64,000 nucleotides of DNA from Phoronis australis (taxonomy: Eukaryota; Phoronida; Phoronidae), in the NCBI GenBank assembly GCA_002633005.1, contig NMRA01000592.1, forward strand, positions 181,882-245,881. The letters are read 5' to 3'. Of this stretch, positions 29,601 through 37,124 are shown one piece after another. The first letter of the stretch is position 1. The number at the start of each line of letters is the position of its first letter. The position numbers were made by a program, and so were the translations under genes. The notes under the pieces were generated by a model. That model was not told the origin of the DNA. It did no database searches and saw nothing but the letters and a program-made list of their open reading frames with translations.

Positions 29601-32600
29601 TCATGTGGGTTTGAGCAACTTTAATTAATAATCTGCAGGAAAGTGATTGATGCTGTGTCTACATCTGCCCATGTAGATGTGTGTGTCCCCATGTAGGTGG
29701 TTGAATTTATGTCTACATCTGCCCAGGTAGATGCGTGTGTCCCCATGTAGGTGGTTGAATTTATGTCTACATCTCCCCAGGTACATGATGCTGTCCCCAT
29801 ATATGTGGTTGCCTGGCAAGGATTTTTATGCTGTGTGTTAGCTTTTTGTTGTCATAGAGGTATTTTTTGTTTGAGGCAGTGTGTGGGGGATTTTGCATGT
29901 GGCGATGTGTGTGACGCAGTTCACATTGTGTTGTGTCAGTACATGTGTGAACTGCCATTGATGTGAGATTGAATTCTGGCTGTTACTTTGCACATATGTG
30001 GTGGACTTGTATCAACAATCGTAATTTTGGGGGGAGATAAGTATGTAAGTTGTACTGAACTTGTGAACAGGCCTTGTATAAGTGAAAACTAACATGGAAA
30101 AGTGCATTCCTCCAAGTTAAATCCTCTCATAGTCATTGTAAGTATAGTGTTAACTTGACCTGTCTATTTATCTTTAGAGATAACTAGTATTGTAGTCATC
30201 ACTATTCTTATTGACATTTTCTCAAAGTAGCACTGCAATTAAGTGATATGTATAGGCCTTAATATGAAGAATCAAGTATACGTGCATTTAATAAGTGGAA
30301 TCAAAAGCTTCTCTCGTGGCTGGTGTTCTCCTCAACATTTCGCTGACAGTACTATTTCAGTTGTTTTAAATGGTGATTCAGGCAAGCAAGATGGATAATG
30401 CTAATTTCAGATCACTGTGTTCAATAATCACATTTTATGTGAATTTCAGTTGGTGTATATTTAAGGTGTTAGGTAAACATTGATCATGTGTCTCTTGTTA
30501 CCTGTGGTCGCTTCTTCTCACCTGTGCCCATGTAATGCCAAGTATACATACTTGCTGATTTCATTAAAGATCGTCATCAACAGTAATTGTGTGATTGGTG
30601 TTCATCACACAGGAATTTGCAGTATCTCTGTCTGTATCACGGTTTTCACTGTTCACTTGAAGATGCACCTGGAACTAACAACATGTCTAGTTCACCTTGC
30701 TCAAACACTATGTATTCGCATGGCAGACGGTATGTTCGCACACTTGTTAGTCTATTTATGGTTAAAGTCTCTAATTTGGGAGACACTATGGCTGACGAGG
30801 GAAATTTTATTTTGACAAGTTTACTGTCAAGAAATTTGTTTTTAGCTTTGTTTAGATGGTTTAATTTATTACTTGGGTTTTTGTGCCGTACTTTTTCAAA
30901 TTATGAATCAATACCTTAGTACTGTCAGAAAGATATTAAAAGGAAGGGACAGCTATTTGTGTGCATTGTAATGTGTTTTCAAATGTGATTTAAAGGTGAA
31001 CTGCTCAAGTTGTCAACAATCTAAGCATTGTATCATAAACTTGGTCTTCACTTACAAAACGAGAAAGACTAGTGTTGCTGTTTTGAATATGACATGTTTA
31101 CCATTGTAAAAGACTGTCCTTCCCAGACAAAATCATGTAAATAAGCTTTATCAACTGTAACCTCATAAATTGTCATTTTTCAATCACGCCTGTTCCTTAC
31201 TTACCAATTGCATTGCCCAAGTGTGACAGTTTTTGTTTATCAATATATAGCGAAAGGTTTCAGACAATCACAAATGCCATGGACAAACTACAATAATATT
31301 ACCTTTTGTGCAAAACAAACCGACATAGATTTTATTTTCGAAACCTTGGTAACTTTTCTTTGTTTGTAAATGAAACTATATTTAACTACAGCGCCATACA
31401 TTTATTAACCGTATCCAGACACGTTTCTGGGAATTTCTGAAAGTGTTAGCATTTTCAAAGCATAATTACGTGGCTGTTGTAAGAAGTAAAACAAAGAAGC
31501 TGCCGAGTGATCACATTCTGTGGACGACTGTCTACTCTTTTCTTTCTAATGGGATTGATTATTTTCCTCTCAGTTTTAGCCAGTACTTCTTCAATTAGTC
31601 AATTAGTATTTTAGAAAAATACCAAAAATCTTTTTTATCCTCTTGATATCCTAACTGGTAGTGTGCGTGTTTATACACAGCTAAACAGGCAGGTCCTTTC
31701 TGACACCAGAAAACATGCAGGTAAACTAACTATACTCCTTGTAGCTTTTTTGTAAGTTGATAATTAAAGTGGAGTAGTTTGCTGCAGTGCATACTGGTCT
31801 GTAAAAGGCTAGTGAAGCACACTCCTCATCTCTTGTCGATAATGTGCACACAAAACAATCTGGTAATTGCAATTTGTAGTGTACCCATTGGTGTTCAATT
31901 GGACTTAATGATGTTGAAGAGCATGGTTCACTTATGCTGTTTGACCTCACACAATTCTAACAAATTAGTGCCGGTTTTGTCAAACCATTGGCTGATTTTA
32001 TCTTGTCACACCTGATCAGTTGTTCATTGGCATGTTAACAAGTGGTGATTAGTATGTTGTCAATACCTGGTCACTTGTTAGTGAACAGGCACTGTGCTGT
32101 TAAGAAGTATAAATGGTTGGACTCATGGTCACAACATGAAGTGGATTACAGCTACTGCAGGTATCGTGAGTGATATAGAATTGTACATGGTGCAGAGGAT
32201 GTCATGTTTATTTGTGGGCTAAACGTTCTCTAGTTTGGAACAGTTTCTAAAATTTGGGATATCAGATTTGTAGTTGAAATTAAATTTTCTTGATTCTAAT
32301 GATTGGGACATGGGCTGTTTTGGTGTTTATCTTATTTCTGAAATATCGGTCACTGTATCAACAGAGCTTGAAAATATACTTGACTGTTGATAAAATCGTC
32401 AAAAGCGGCCACTTTCGCAATGTTCTCATGAGACTCCCTGTAGTGCAATGTTTTCATGAGAGTCCCTGTGCCATGCACGGCACCCTTCACTCCATTGCTA
32501 TCTGAAACTATGAGACACGGCACCCTATACTTCCATGCTATCTGAAACTGCCTGGCATGGAACCTTTCGCTAACTAGACTTTCTGAAACTGCTAGGCTTG

Positions 32601-35600
32601 GAGCCTTTCACTACCACACCATCTGACATTGTGCCCGGCATGACACCCTTCACTAGCTCCTATAAAAATACAAGAAAAACTACAAGATAAATGAAAAGGA
32701 ATAAAATTACAAGTCATAAATATGAATAGCACAAAAGGACAGAAACTAATTACTATCTGAATTTTTACTTTTCACTTTAAGATTTTGTTTCTGTGACTAA
32801 ATTGGAATTTTAGTGGCAATCTGTCAAAGTTGGAAATGTTTAGACATCTTACTAGTAAATTAAATCATTACATTTTGTTTTCTTCAGTTATCATTACAGT
32901 CCATCCGGTGCTTCTAAGAGTTGCCATTTGCACAGAACGTTTGAAGAAGTTGAAAGTTTGGATCTGGATAGTGCTGACAACTCAGTTGAAAGCTCACCTT
33001 TAGCCAGTCTACCAGAAGAGATGAATGATGAAGATGAGCAGAGCAGGTCACATGATGTGGAGACGAGAAAACAACAAAGAGGAACTCGAGAACTTATAGA
33101 GCCAGACTCAGAGAAAGATGAATATGGATTTTTAACTACTCATGCATCTTCTCAAAGAAATGTGAACTCTTCTGAACAAGACTGCAAACCAAAGACAGGC
33201 TTTGATCACTGTTCACAGTCAGTTGTGTACCCATCAGCACATTATCACAATTCCAGCATTTCAGTCGAGCAGCTGTTGTATCATTTGGGGTTTGGGGGAT
33301 CGGACAATTTCTTCTTGCCTGAAAGGTTTGTTAAAGATTGGGTCTCCAAAGTAACCCAGAAAGGAAAATTAAGAAGACAAGTGTCAGTTCAATCTTCTGT
33401 CTCTGAAACAAACAGCATTTACTCATCCCAATCAAGCTCTTGCTTTTCTAGCTCAGGAAGTAGTCATGGTAATGGCAGTTTTCATTTTGGAAGTCCAGTC
33501 ATGAGTAGTATGGACTTGACTGGGGGCTGTGTGTGTCCATGCAATTTAAGCTTTACAACAGATGGAAGCCAGAAAGTTGAATCTGATGTTAATGGCATTA
33601 GATATGGGGATGAAAGTGAAGTTATGCATGTGCAGCTATCCAAAGGTAAAAAACTTGACGTGGTAGAAGCACAGGAACCACTTGTTCATGTAAAGAAAGA
33701 GGACATAGCTCAGCAGAAGTCTTTGTACTCTGAAAGGCAATCATCTCACAGGTACAGTATTATGGAGAAGGCAAATGTAGAGTCACAGTTAGTTTCAGGA
33801 TCAGAGTCATCCTTTTGTGATGAGCTTCCCAATGTGGAGTTGGAAATAGTTTCTGGATCAGAGTCATCATTTAGTGACGGGCTGCCCGATGGAGAGTCAG
33901 CAGTAGTTTCTGGATCAGAATCTTCTTCTGGCGATGACCTGACCTTCCGTCAATCCCATAATTGTTCTCTCCGACATTATAATTGGTGCCCTGCTCTTGA
34001 AGGAAGTGATGACGTATTCATTAATGATTGCATCTCTTTGGGGGAGATTTGTTCCACTCTGCCATCCAGAAAGTCAGCCGACTCCACCTCTTGTCAACAT
34101 TTGCTGTCCCTGTCAAACAAGGAACATGAAAATTCTCTTGTCCATGGTTGTATTTCAAGAAACTCTGACAACTGTTGTCCTGAAGTGGCTAGCATACTTG
34201 ATCACAACCATTGTGAATTCCCAAAAGATGCTAAAGTCTTCAATAAGTTTGACACTTGCAGCCCAAAGTCATTTAGGAGGGCCAGTGTTTTTGGTAATAC
34301 TCTTCAAGTTCCCAAAATTATTTCCACATTGGAAGATCTGGATGATGGACTGAGGTCTCCTTTGTTCAGCATCTCTCCAGTTACTGTTATTGAAGTTGAT
34401 AAACTTGACAATGGTTTTGATATGAATGATTCTACCAACGAGTCGGATTCAGGTGATAGTACGCAGTGCAAGTTTTATTCAAAGCCAGAAAGAGAATTAC
34501 GATGTGAAGACTTCAAAGATGATATAGAAAACCAGGACAAATGTGTTTCCCCAGTTTTGATGTCTCGTGGTGTACAGACTTGCCACTTAGTAATTGGCAG
34601 TTGCGTTGGTGGCTTGACACGTGACATGTCCTGCCAGACAAACATCTCCTGGCTAGACGACTTGTTGCCTGTCTTCATGTCAGGGTTGTTTTATCCTGGA
34701 CAAATGTTTGTTAATAGCACGTTAGAGAGGATGGGCACGAAAGTTAGTAAACTACAACCTCACTGTGACAGTTCATCTGGTGAGGAAGCCACCTCTGGTA
34801 TCTCCAATTCTTCAGGAAGAGTGCCAAAGAACTGCACTGCTGCTTTGGACCCTATTCCTCACCTTTATCAATTGAAGACAGAAAACAACTGGCATGATGA
34901 TGGTACCTCGCATGTCTGTAGAAGCTTTGAGGATGACCACACGGGACTAGATATAGGGAGTGACAAATGGCGAGTTACCTTTATGAATGGATGCACATAT
35001 AGTGCAAGAAGCAAAGTGTCTGCCAGAAAGACTGGAATACAAAGACAGAAGCCAGTTGGTGAAAATCGCGAAGTTGAAATTGTTGAAGAGCACCAAAACA
35101 TGGACTGCAGAACTGGGTATGAGTCAACAAAGTGTGCAAGAAACAGCAACAGATATCAAGAGCGGGATGTTGATGAGGACTTTACAAACACTTCTGCTTG
35201 GGATGCTTTTTCAAGAAAAGGTGACCATTGTGTAGACCATGAGTCACAAGGCTCAGATGACCATTGTAACCATAACCAGATGAACTATGGGTCTGGTGGA
35301 TATCCTAGTGGTGACCAGAATGACCTAGCTTGTGAAGGCATCGCTGCTTCTGTTGTAACTCAAGTCTTTTTGAAACCTGTCCACAGCAACTCAGCACGAG
35401 AAGAGATGCTGAAAGAGATTGCTATGGATTACAACTCTAGCTTTGGTGATGATGCTCTCCTTCCATCATTTAAATGTTCCTCTGAAAGCTGCCACGACAC
35501 TGCAGAGAATCACAGTACAGGATCAGGAACTACTAGCAAAGCTATGTTCCCCATCATCTTTGTAAACGATACATCCTCAGGTTACTCAATTGACTGCTGT

Positions 35601-35807
35601 AGTCCTGTCACTTACTTGGCCAGCTCATCTTGCTCGCTTACCTCATCAACGCCACCTTCTGGTATTAGTGACCAGACACTTGATTGGCAGAGCACCAGTT
35701 CTGATGGGGGTGGATGTGATGGAGATGCCAACAGGTGCCCTCCTGTTGTCTGTAATGCTTGTCTTGTCTGCATGTGTCCCTGTATTGAAGTATTCCACTT
35801 GTGTTGA
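2639..35807 (+). CDS. Gene A: multi-exon gene for a 1415-residue acidic/Ser-rich protein with an ITPRID/KRAP-like LGFG motif
   Basis: Thirteen coding exons join in phase: 2639-2660, 16589-16644, 17284-17350, 17808-18016, 18858-18948, 19929-20072, 21663-21752, 22229-22342, 23594-23719, 27545-27784, 28179-28244, 29445-29547 and 32888-35807. The total is 4248 bases, or 1415 residues plus stop. Residues 1-443 are acidic and low in complexity, with three copies of an SD..(S/T)(V/T)(R/K)TEDF motif. Residues 444-1415 come from one exon, are rich in Ser, Asp and Cys, and look mostly disordered. Residues 568-590 contain LLYHLGFG and LPERF, which resemble the LYxLGFG...IPxRF core of the vertebrate ITPRID1/2 (KRAP) and TESPA1 family, proteins that bind IP3 receptors. 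That assignment is inference from one motif. There is no signal peptide or membrane segment, so the product is probably cytoplasmic. The first coding exon and exon 28179 are the least certain parts. Confidence 0.7.
5445..5885. repeat. Two diverged copies of an ATTCCTA.ATTGC...AACAT.GCCCA unit
   Basis: The stretch at about 5445-5495 and the one at about 5837-5882 share AATATTCCTA(G/C)ATTGC and a following CAACAT(A/T)GCCCA. They look like two decayed copies of one short repeat. Confidence 0.4.
7177..7290. repeat. 19-base tandem array, six copies
   Basis: The unit is close to CGTCATTTTTAACTCTGAC, with single-base differences between copies. The period is exactly 19. Confidence 0.9.
8050..8100. 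repeat. Two adjacent small hairpins
   Basis: CTTGCCAT (8050-8057) pairs with ATGGCAAG (8063-8070). CCTCGT (8080-8085) pairs with ACGAGG (8095-8100). Function unknown. Confidence 0.5.
10085..10365. repeat. Interspersed repeat, copy 1
   Basis: Shares, in the same order, TTTGGCTAACTT, ATTCATATGAA, GTTCTCCAAAATGCT, GTTTTTAAAATGTT and ATATCA(C/T)CTTGAAC with the segment at 49670-49965. Probably a decayed mobile element; class unknown. Confidence 0.7.
11592..12215. repeat. Two pairs of a 47-base unit carrying TTTTCAGGCATCA
   Basis: Copies at 11592, 11639, 12122 and 12169 share CTGCTT(G)CTATG.TACTGA and TATTTTCA.GCATCA. Each pair is tandem and the pairs are about 530 bases apart. Confidence 0.75.
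12463..12921. repeat. Minisatellite of about 43 bases, about ten copies
   Basis: Variants of a unit with (T)GGCCACCTCTGG and CTACATTGTTATC. Two alternating subtypes (TGGATAGCTATACTAG and TGGGTAACTGTGTA) suggest higher-order duplication. Confidence 0.9.
14081..14205 (+). other. Short coding-like fragment (MAIQARLNKLESSYEKFSTK)
   Basis: An open stretch ending in TAA at 14200-14202 reads like a short coiled-coil piece, as in some retroelement gag-like proteins. No splice phase links it to gene A. It may be a transposon relic or chance. Confidence 0.2.
14926..15005. repeat. 10-base tandem array (ACATACATTAC type)
   Basis: About seven copies of CATTACACATA with small changes. Confidence 0.85.
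16047..16375. repeat. Palindromic minisatellite with flipped units
   Basis: Within 16047-16198 the block CCAACTAACTGTGATTAT.TATGT occurs twice in direct orientation. Its reverse complement, ACATACATAATCACAGTTAG, then occurs twice. Diverged copies with TATGACT..A....CTTCCA continue to 16375. The array can fold into long stems. Confidence 0.85.
16391..16467. repeat. Direct duplication with poly-C and an ambiguous base
   Basis: Two copies of a C-run followed by TCCCTCCGATCAGTAGAGG and TATAAT are joined at an N (16428). The duplication could be real or an assembly join at a poly-C tract. Confidence 0.8.
16589..16644 (+). CDS. Gene A exon 3 (residues 8-26)
   Basis: Acceptor TTTTGCAG, donor AAG|GTAGGT. 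Reads VPLPKITEEPARVTCRPK after completing Gly8. Enters in phase 1 and leaves in phase 0. No domain is recognised. Confidence 0.7.
17284..17350 (+). CDS. Gene A exon 4 (residues 27-48), acidic
   Basis: Acceptor TTTTTCAG, donor CTG|GTCAGT. Encodes NDSMDVTDADGEWSEESAEF and two more residues, strongly acidic. Phase 0 in, phase 1 out, which matches both neighbours. Confidence 0.75.
17808..18016 (+). CDS. Gene A exon 5 (residues 49-118)
   Basis: Acceptor ACCTTTCAG. The best donor is GTA|GTAGGT after 18016, which leaves phase 0 as the next exon requires. Contains a Lys/Glu/Ser stretch followed by a short predicted helix, SVDDLMDKIDAEIDSF (about residues 99-114). No family is recognised. A second GT at 18021 would shift the frame and is not used in this model. 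Confidence 0.75.
18017..18857. other. Gene A introns between 18 and 23.6 kb
   Basis: This intron holds the array at 18022. The later introns 18949-19928, 20073-21662, 21753-22228 and 22343-23593 hold only the 19572 palindrome and unremarkable AT-rich sequence. The introns 27785-28178 and 28245-29444 also show nothing I can name. Confidence 0.4.
18022..18235. repeat. Tandem array of about 65 bases, three to four copies
   Basis: Copies share ATCTTGTGTTCT, GGTA.A.TTGGGTATTT and GAACATT. The array begins only a few bases after the gene A exon 5 donor. Confidence 0.75.
18858..18948 (+). CDS. Gene A exon 6 (residues 119-148)
   Basis: Acceptor ATTTTTTCAG, donor T|GTGAGT. Starts PITVVTKKPPKYQPLKVQV, a basic and Pro-containing segment. 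Phase 0 in, phase 1 out. Confidence 0.8.
19572..19620. repeat. 49-base near-perfect palindrome
   Basis: TATTGCTGAA at the left end pairs with TTCAGCAATA at the right, and the inner GTGTGATAA pairs with TTATCCCACAC with a bulge. It may be the core of a very short foldback element. Confidence 0.75.
19929..20072 (+). CDS. Gene A exon 7 (residues 149-196), Ser/Asp rich
   Basis: Acceptor TCGTTCTAG, donor G|GTAAGG. Ends in the acidic serine cluster LFSDSESDLSDLND, which would suit casein kinase 2. Phase 1 in and out. Confidence 0.8.
21663..21752 (+). CDS. Gene A exon 8 (residues 197-226)
   Basis: Acceptor TGTATACAG, donor GAG|GTAAAT. Encodes VPSIEPSEELDSDAAQTV and then a basic end, KNYKEIMKKKR. 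It is 90 bases with phase 1 at both ends, so it can be skipped without a frameshift. Confidence 0.8.
22229..22342 (+). CDS. Gene A exon 9 (residues 227-264), first TEDF repeat
   Basis: Acceptor GTCCCCCAG, donor AAG|GTAATC. Starts GGYLRNLK. Contains SDLESVRTEDF at residues 240-250 (22267-22299), followed by EVTF. Symmetric phase 1, 114 bases. The same layout (Gly-rich or basic start, then SD..TEDF) recurs in the next two exons. Confidence 0.85.
23594..23719 (+). CDS. Gene A exon 10 (residues 265-306), second TEDF repeat
   Basis: Acceptor AACACACAG, donor GAG|GTGAGG. Contains SDTDTVRTEDF at residues 281-291 (23641-23673), followed by ADKFQEI. Symmetric phase 1, 126 bases. Homologous in layout to exons 9 and 11. 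Confidence 0.85.
24078..24163. repeat. Tandem array of about 18 bases (GATCCTGACTGTGAT type)
   Basis: Four to five degenerate copies of ATCCTGACTG(T)GA. Confidence 0.65.
24975..25300 (-). pseudogene. Decayed mariner-like transposase fragment
   Basis: On the minus strand, 25170-25135 reads ITGDETWIYSYE, the hallmark block around the second catalytic Asp of mariner transposases. In the same frame, 25080-25054 reads VHKELVPQE, matching the later VHxEFVPxGQ block. Between them are a stop codon and about 16 fewer residues than usual. Upstream, a DPDF-like block lies in another frame. It is clearly inactive and sits in a gene A intron. Confidence 0.75.
27545..27784 (+). CDS. Gene A exon 11 (residues 307-386), third TEDF repeat
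   Basis: Acceptor TTTCGTGACAG, donor CTT|GTAAGT. Contains SDLESTKTEDF at residues 327-337 (27604-27636), followed by ETTF. A weaker fourth copy, SDIDTVQS, lies further on in the same exon. Symmetric phase 1, 240 bases. The reading frame stays open upstream into the intron, but the acceptor phase matches the previous exon. Confidence 0.85.
28179..28244 (+). CDS. Gene A exon 12 (residues 387-408), acidic
   Basis: Taken from the acceptor GTGTTGCAG to the strong donor CAG|GTGAGT. Encodes RTVYADSDESLSGLDSEPEA and one more residue. This acceptor is the one that restores the phase left by exon 11. An AG at 28160 is also phase-compatible and would add six codons, whereas AGs at 28136 and 28142 are out of phase. 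Confidence 0.6.
29445..29547 (+). CDS. Gene A exon 13 (residues 409-442)
   Basis: Acceptor TCTGTCCCAG, donor GG|GTGAGT. Encodes NGYSGESEGESIEAAAGSPT and then PEFTNRGRAYRHN. Enters in phase 1 and leaves in phase 2. It fits the terminal exon at 32888 and is also phase-compatible with gene B exon 2 at 38548. Confidence 0.85.
29657..29818. repeat. 54-base tandem array, three copies
   Basis: Copies start at 29657, 29711 and 29765 with GTCTACATCT.CCCA.GTA. The period is a multiple of three, which explains the open frames on both strands. Confidence 0.9.
31726..31950 (-). pseudogene. Possible Tc1-like transposase tail fragment
   Basis: The minus-strand frame contains SLSPIEHQWVHY, like the (D)L(N/S)PIEH.W block at the third catalytic residue of Tc1 transposases. 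It is followed at a plausible distance by RPVCTAAN. No upstream catalytic blocks are seen, so a chance match is possible. Confidence 0.3.
32463..32655. repeat. Degenerate tandem array of about 50 bases before the gene A terminal exon
   Basis: Four copies with CTATCTGAAACT, GGCA(C/T)GG.(A/G)CC and TTCACT.C. It ends about 230 bases before the acceptor at 32887. Confidence 0.75.
32888..35807 (+). CDS. Gene A terminal exon (residues 443-1415), Ser-rich with LGFG/LPERF motif
   Basis: One open frame of 973 codons after the acceptor TTTTCTTCAG. The first residues are YHYSPSGASKSCHLHRTF. Notable parts are the LLYHLGFG and LPERF motif (33261-33329, residues 568-590), a Ser run after it, and three 19-residue repeats centred on VSGSESS (33777-33947). 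RGVQTC and SCQTN motifs follow, then a Cys-rich end. The frame begins at the splice site rather than at any internal start codon. The motif fits the ITPRID/KRAP family, and the rest I do not recognise. Length and codon use indicate a real coding exon. Confidence 0.85.
33261..33329 (+). other. ITPRID/KRAP-like LGFG...PERF motif
   Basis: Residues 568-590 read SVEQLLYHLGFGGSD and then NFFLPERF. In vertebrate ITPRID2 (KRAP) the IP3-receptor-binding region has the pattern EE(I/L)LYxLGFGxxEP followed by IPxRFF. The spacing here is shorter and the residue after RF is Val instead of Phe. The similarity is from my memory of the family, and the function is inference. Confidence 0.5.
33777..33947 (+). 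repeat. Three in-frame 57-base repeats in gene A terminal exon
   Basis: Copies begin at 33777, 33834 and 33891. Each encodes 19 residues of the form (V/G)E..(L/I/V)VSGSESS(F/S).D.L. The copies differ at both DNA and protein level, so they are old enough to have drifted while the VSGSESS core was kept. Confidence 0.85.
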
Positions 35808-35858
35808 CTAACAAGGTTTTGTTATTTGCATGCAACATTGCAAAACGTTGATATATAT

Positions 35859-35864
35859 AAATAA
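35859..35864 (+). terminator. Polyadenylation signal AATAAA of gene A
   Basis: A perfect AATAAA lies 52 bases after the stop codon of the terminal exon. Cleavage is expected about 10-30 bases later, near 35875-35895. Confidence 0.7.
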
Positions 35865-35880
35865 AGAATTTCGGCGCATT

Positions 35881-36992
35881 TATATGTTTTAGGTTGAGGT
35901 GTTGTAGCAAAATCAGTTAAATATTGCATATTGCTCTCATAATTTACATATTAATGTAGTAACCTCGAGAGGTCAAAAGGATTCCCATAAAAGTAGTTAT
36001 GCTGAACTAATGTATTAAAAAAGATTTGATTTTATAAGTATGAAGATGAGGAAATAGATATTGATGACCTTGACATTGGCTACAGGGTGGAGACAATACT
36101 TTACTTACTGTAGATACTGGTAGACTTGGATATTGTATTGATGAAGTGAAGTCAACTGTAAAAGATGTGCCTCTAATTTTAACAGTTTATGTCACACAAG
36201 TATAAGAATAACTGCTAACAATAATAAAAAGGTATATTCATTATAGATAATCCAGCTTAGACGGAATTTTGAGTGTTGACCATATATGAATTTATGTAGG
36301 TCCATGATAAAGTGAGCTAAGATAACCTAACAACTTTCTGCATGCCCCTATCTCATTTTTGATAAATATTCTCCAATTTCAGACAGTCAGATTTTTTCCT
36401 AAACTTAATAGTGGCCTAGTTAGTCTTTAACTCTGAAATAGATGTTTGTCTCTTAAAAATTGATAATGGTATTGGTATTGGTAATGTTTTCATAAAGAAA
36501 TTCAATGTTTCAATTTAAAGATAGCATCCGTACTTACTCAATAGCTAATTACTTTATGACTGACAGAGTGTCTTTTGCACTATGTAATTCACAATCAGAA
36601 ATGCATTTTGCATATTTTGTTTTATGAAAATTCAAGTGTTTGATTTAAATAGTTTCTGTCTGGGTCAGTGGTGTCCCCAACATTTACTGTTTCTAAAATT
36701 TCAACCACACTTGATTCAGTTTCATTATTTAATTAAAGAACTGGAAGGGTAATATGTAAGATAAACATCAGCACAAAGACACAAAATAGTGTACTCTTTG
36801 TATGTACCATGGTACTCTTTATTTGGTAATTTACACCTTGTTGGTTGATTATAATGTGTGTTATAGAGGGTCACCAGATTAGTGTGTGCTATTATAAAGC
36901 AGTTATCAGCTTGGCACCACAATGGGCTCCAACCTGCAATATTTCATTCAGTTATAAACCATAGAATTTGATAAGCTGCCTACTATACAATG
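35881..36992. other. Intergenic gap between genes A and B
   Basis: No exon-like segment is seen. The AT-rich sequence lies between the gene A poly(A) signal and the gene B promoter. Confidence 0.5.
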
Positions 36993-37004
36993 TTTGGCGG
37001 GAAA
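36993..37004 (+). promoter_or_regulatory. E2F-type site TTTGGCGGGAAA upstream of gene B
   Basis: A perfect match to the classic E2F/DP consensus (TTTSGCGSGAAA), 38 bases before the gene B ATG and inside a short CpG-containing, GC-richer patch. The location suggests a cell-cycle-regulated promoter. The site is visible in the sequence, but its use is inferred. Confidence 0.6.
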
Positions 37005-37041
37005 TTGTAACAGGCGGCTGCTAGGAGTGCGAGTGCGTGCG

Positions 37042-37124
37042 ATGCAGGGTCCAGAGTACCGCTGGAATTGTTTACACGGTCAACCATTCAAGGAGAAAAT
37101 GGACAAACTGAGACGTAGGCTCAG
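37042..37124 (+). CDS. Gene B exon 1: start codon exon (residues 1-27)
   Basis: The ATG at 37042 opens MQGPEYRWNCLHGQPFKEKM and then DKLRRRL, ending in AG|GTGATG with phase 2. The next exon begins with one base that completes Ser28. The sequence upstream is promoter-like (E2F-type site, CpGs), and the in-frame stop before it is at 36955. An AG at 37012-37013 could act as a weak acceptor but lacks a pyrimidine tract. Confidence 0.65.

Larger units (their letters stand above)
29548..32887. other. Gene A last intron
   Basis: Holds the 54-base array, the possible Tc1 fragment and the array at 32463. No exon is seen. Confidence 0.5.

Noticed and set aside
30480-30919. Two overlapping frames of about 110 residues on the + strand
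   Set aside because: They overlap each other in different frames, have no acceptor or donor in phase with gene A and lack a recognisable domain.
32928-32930. A TTG at the start of the long open frame as a translation start
   Set aside because: The frame continues upstream to a good splice acceptor at 32887, and the phase matches exon 13, so this is a splice-defined exon, not a start.
37013-37124. An internal exon starting at 37014 that would join gene A to gene B
   Set aside because: The AG lacks a pyrimidine tract and follows the E2F-type site, so a promoter and first exon is the better reading. The phase would nevertheless allow it.
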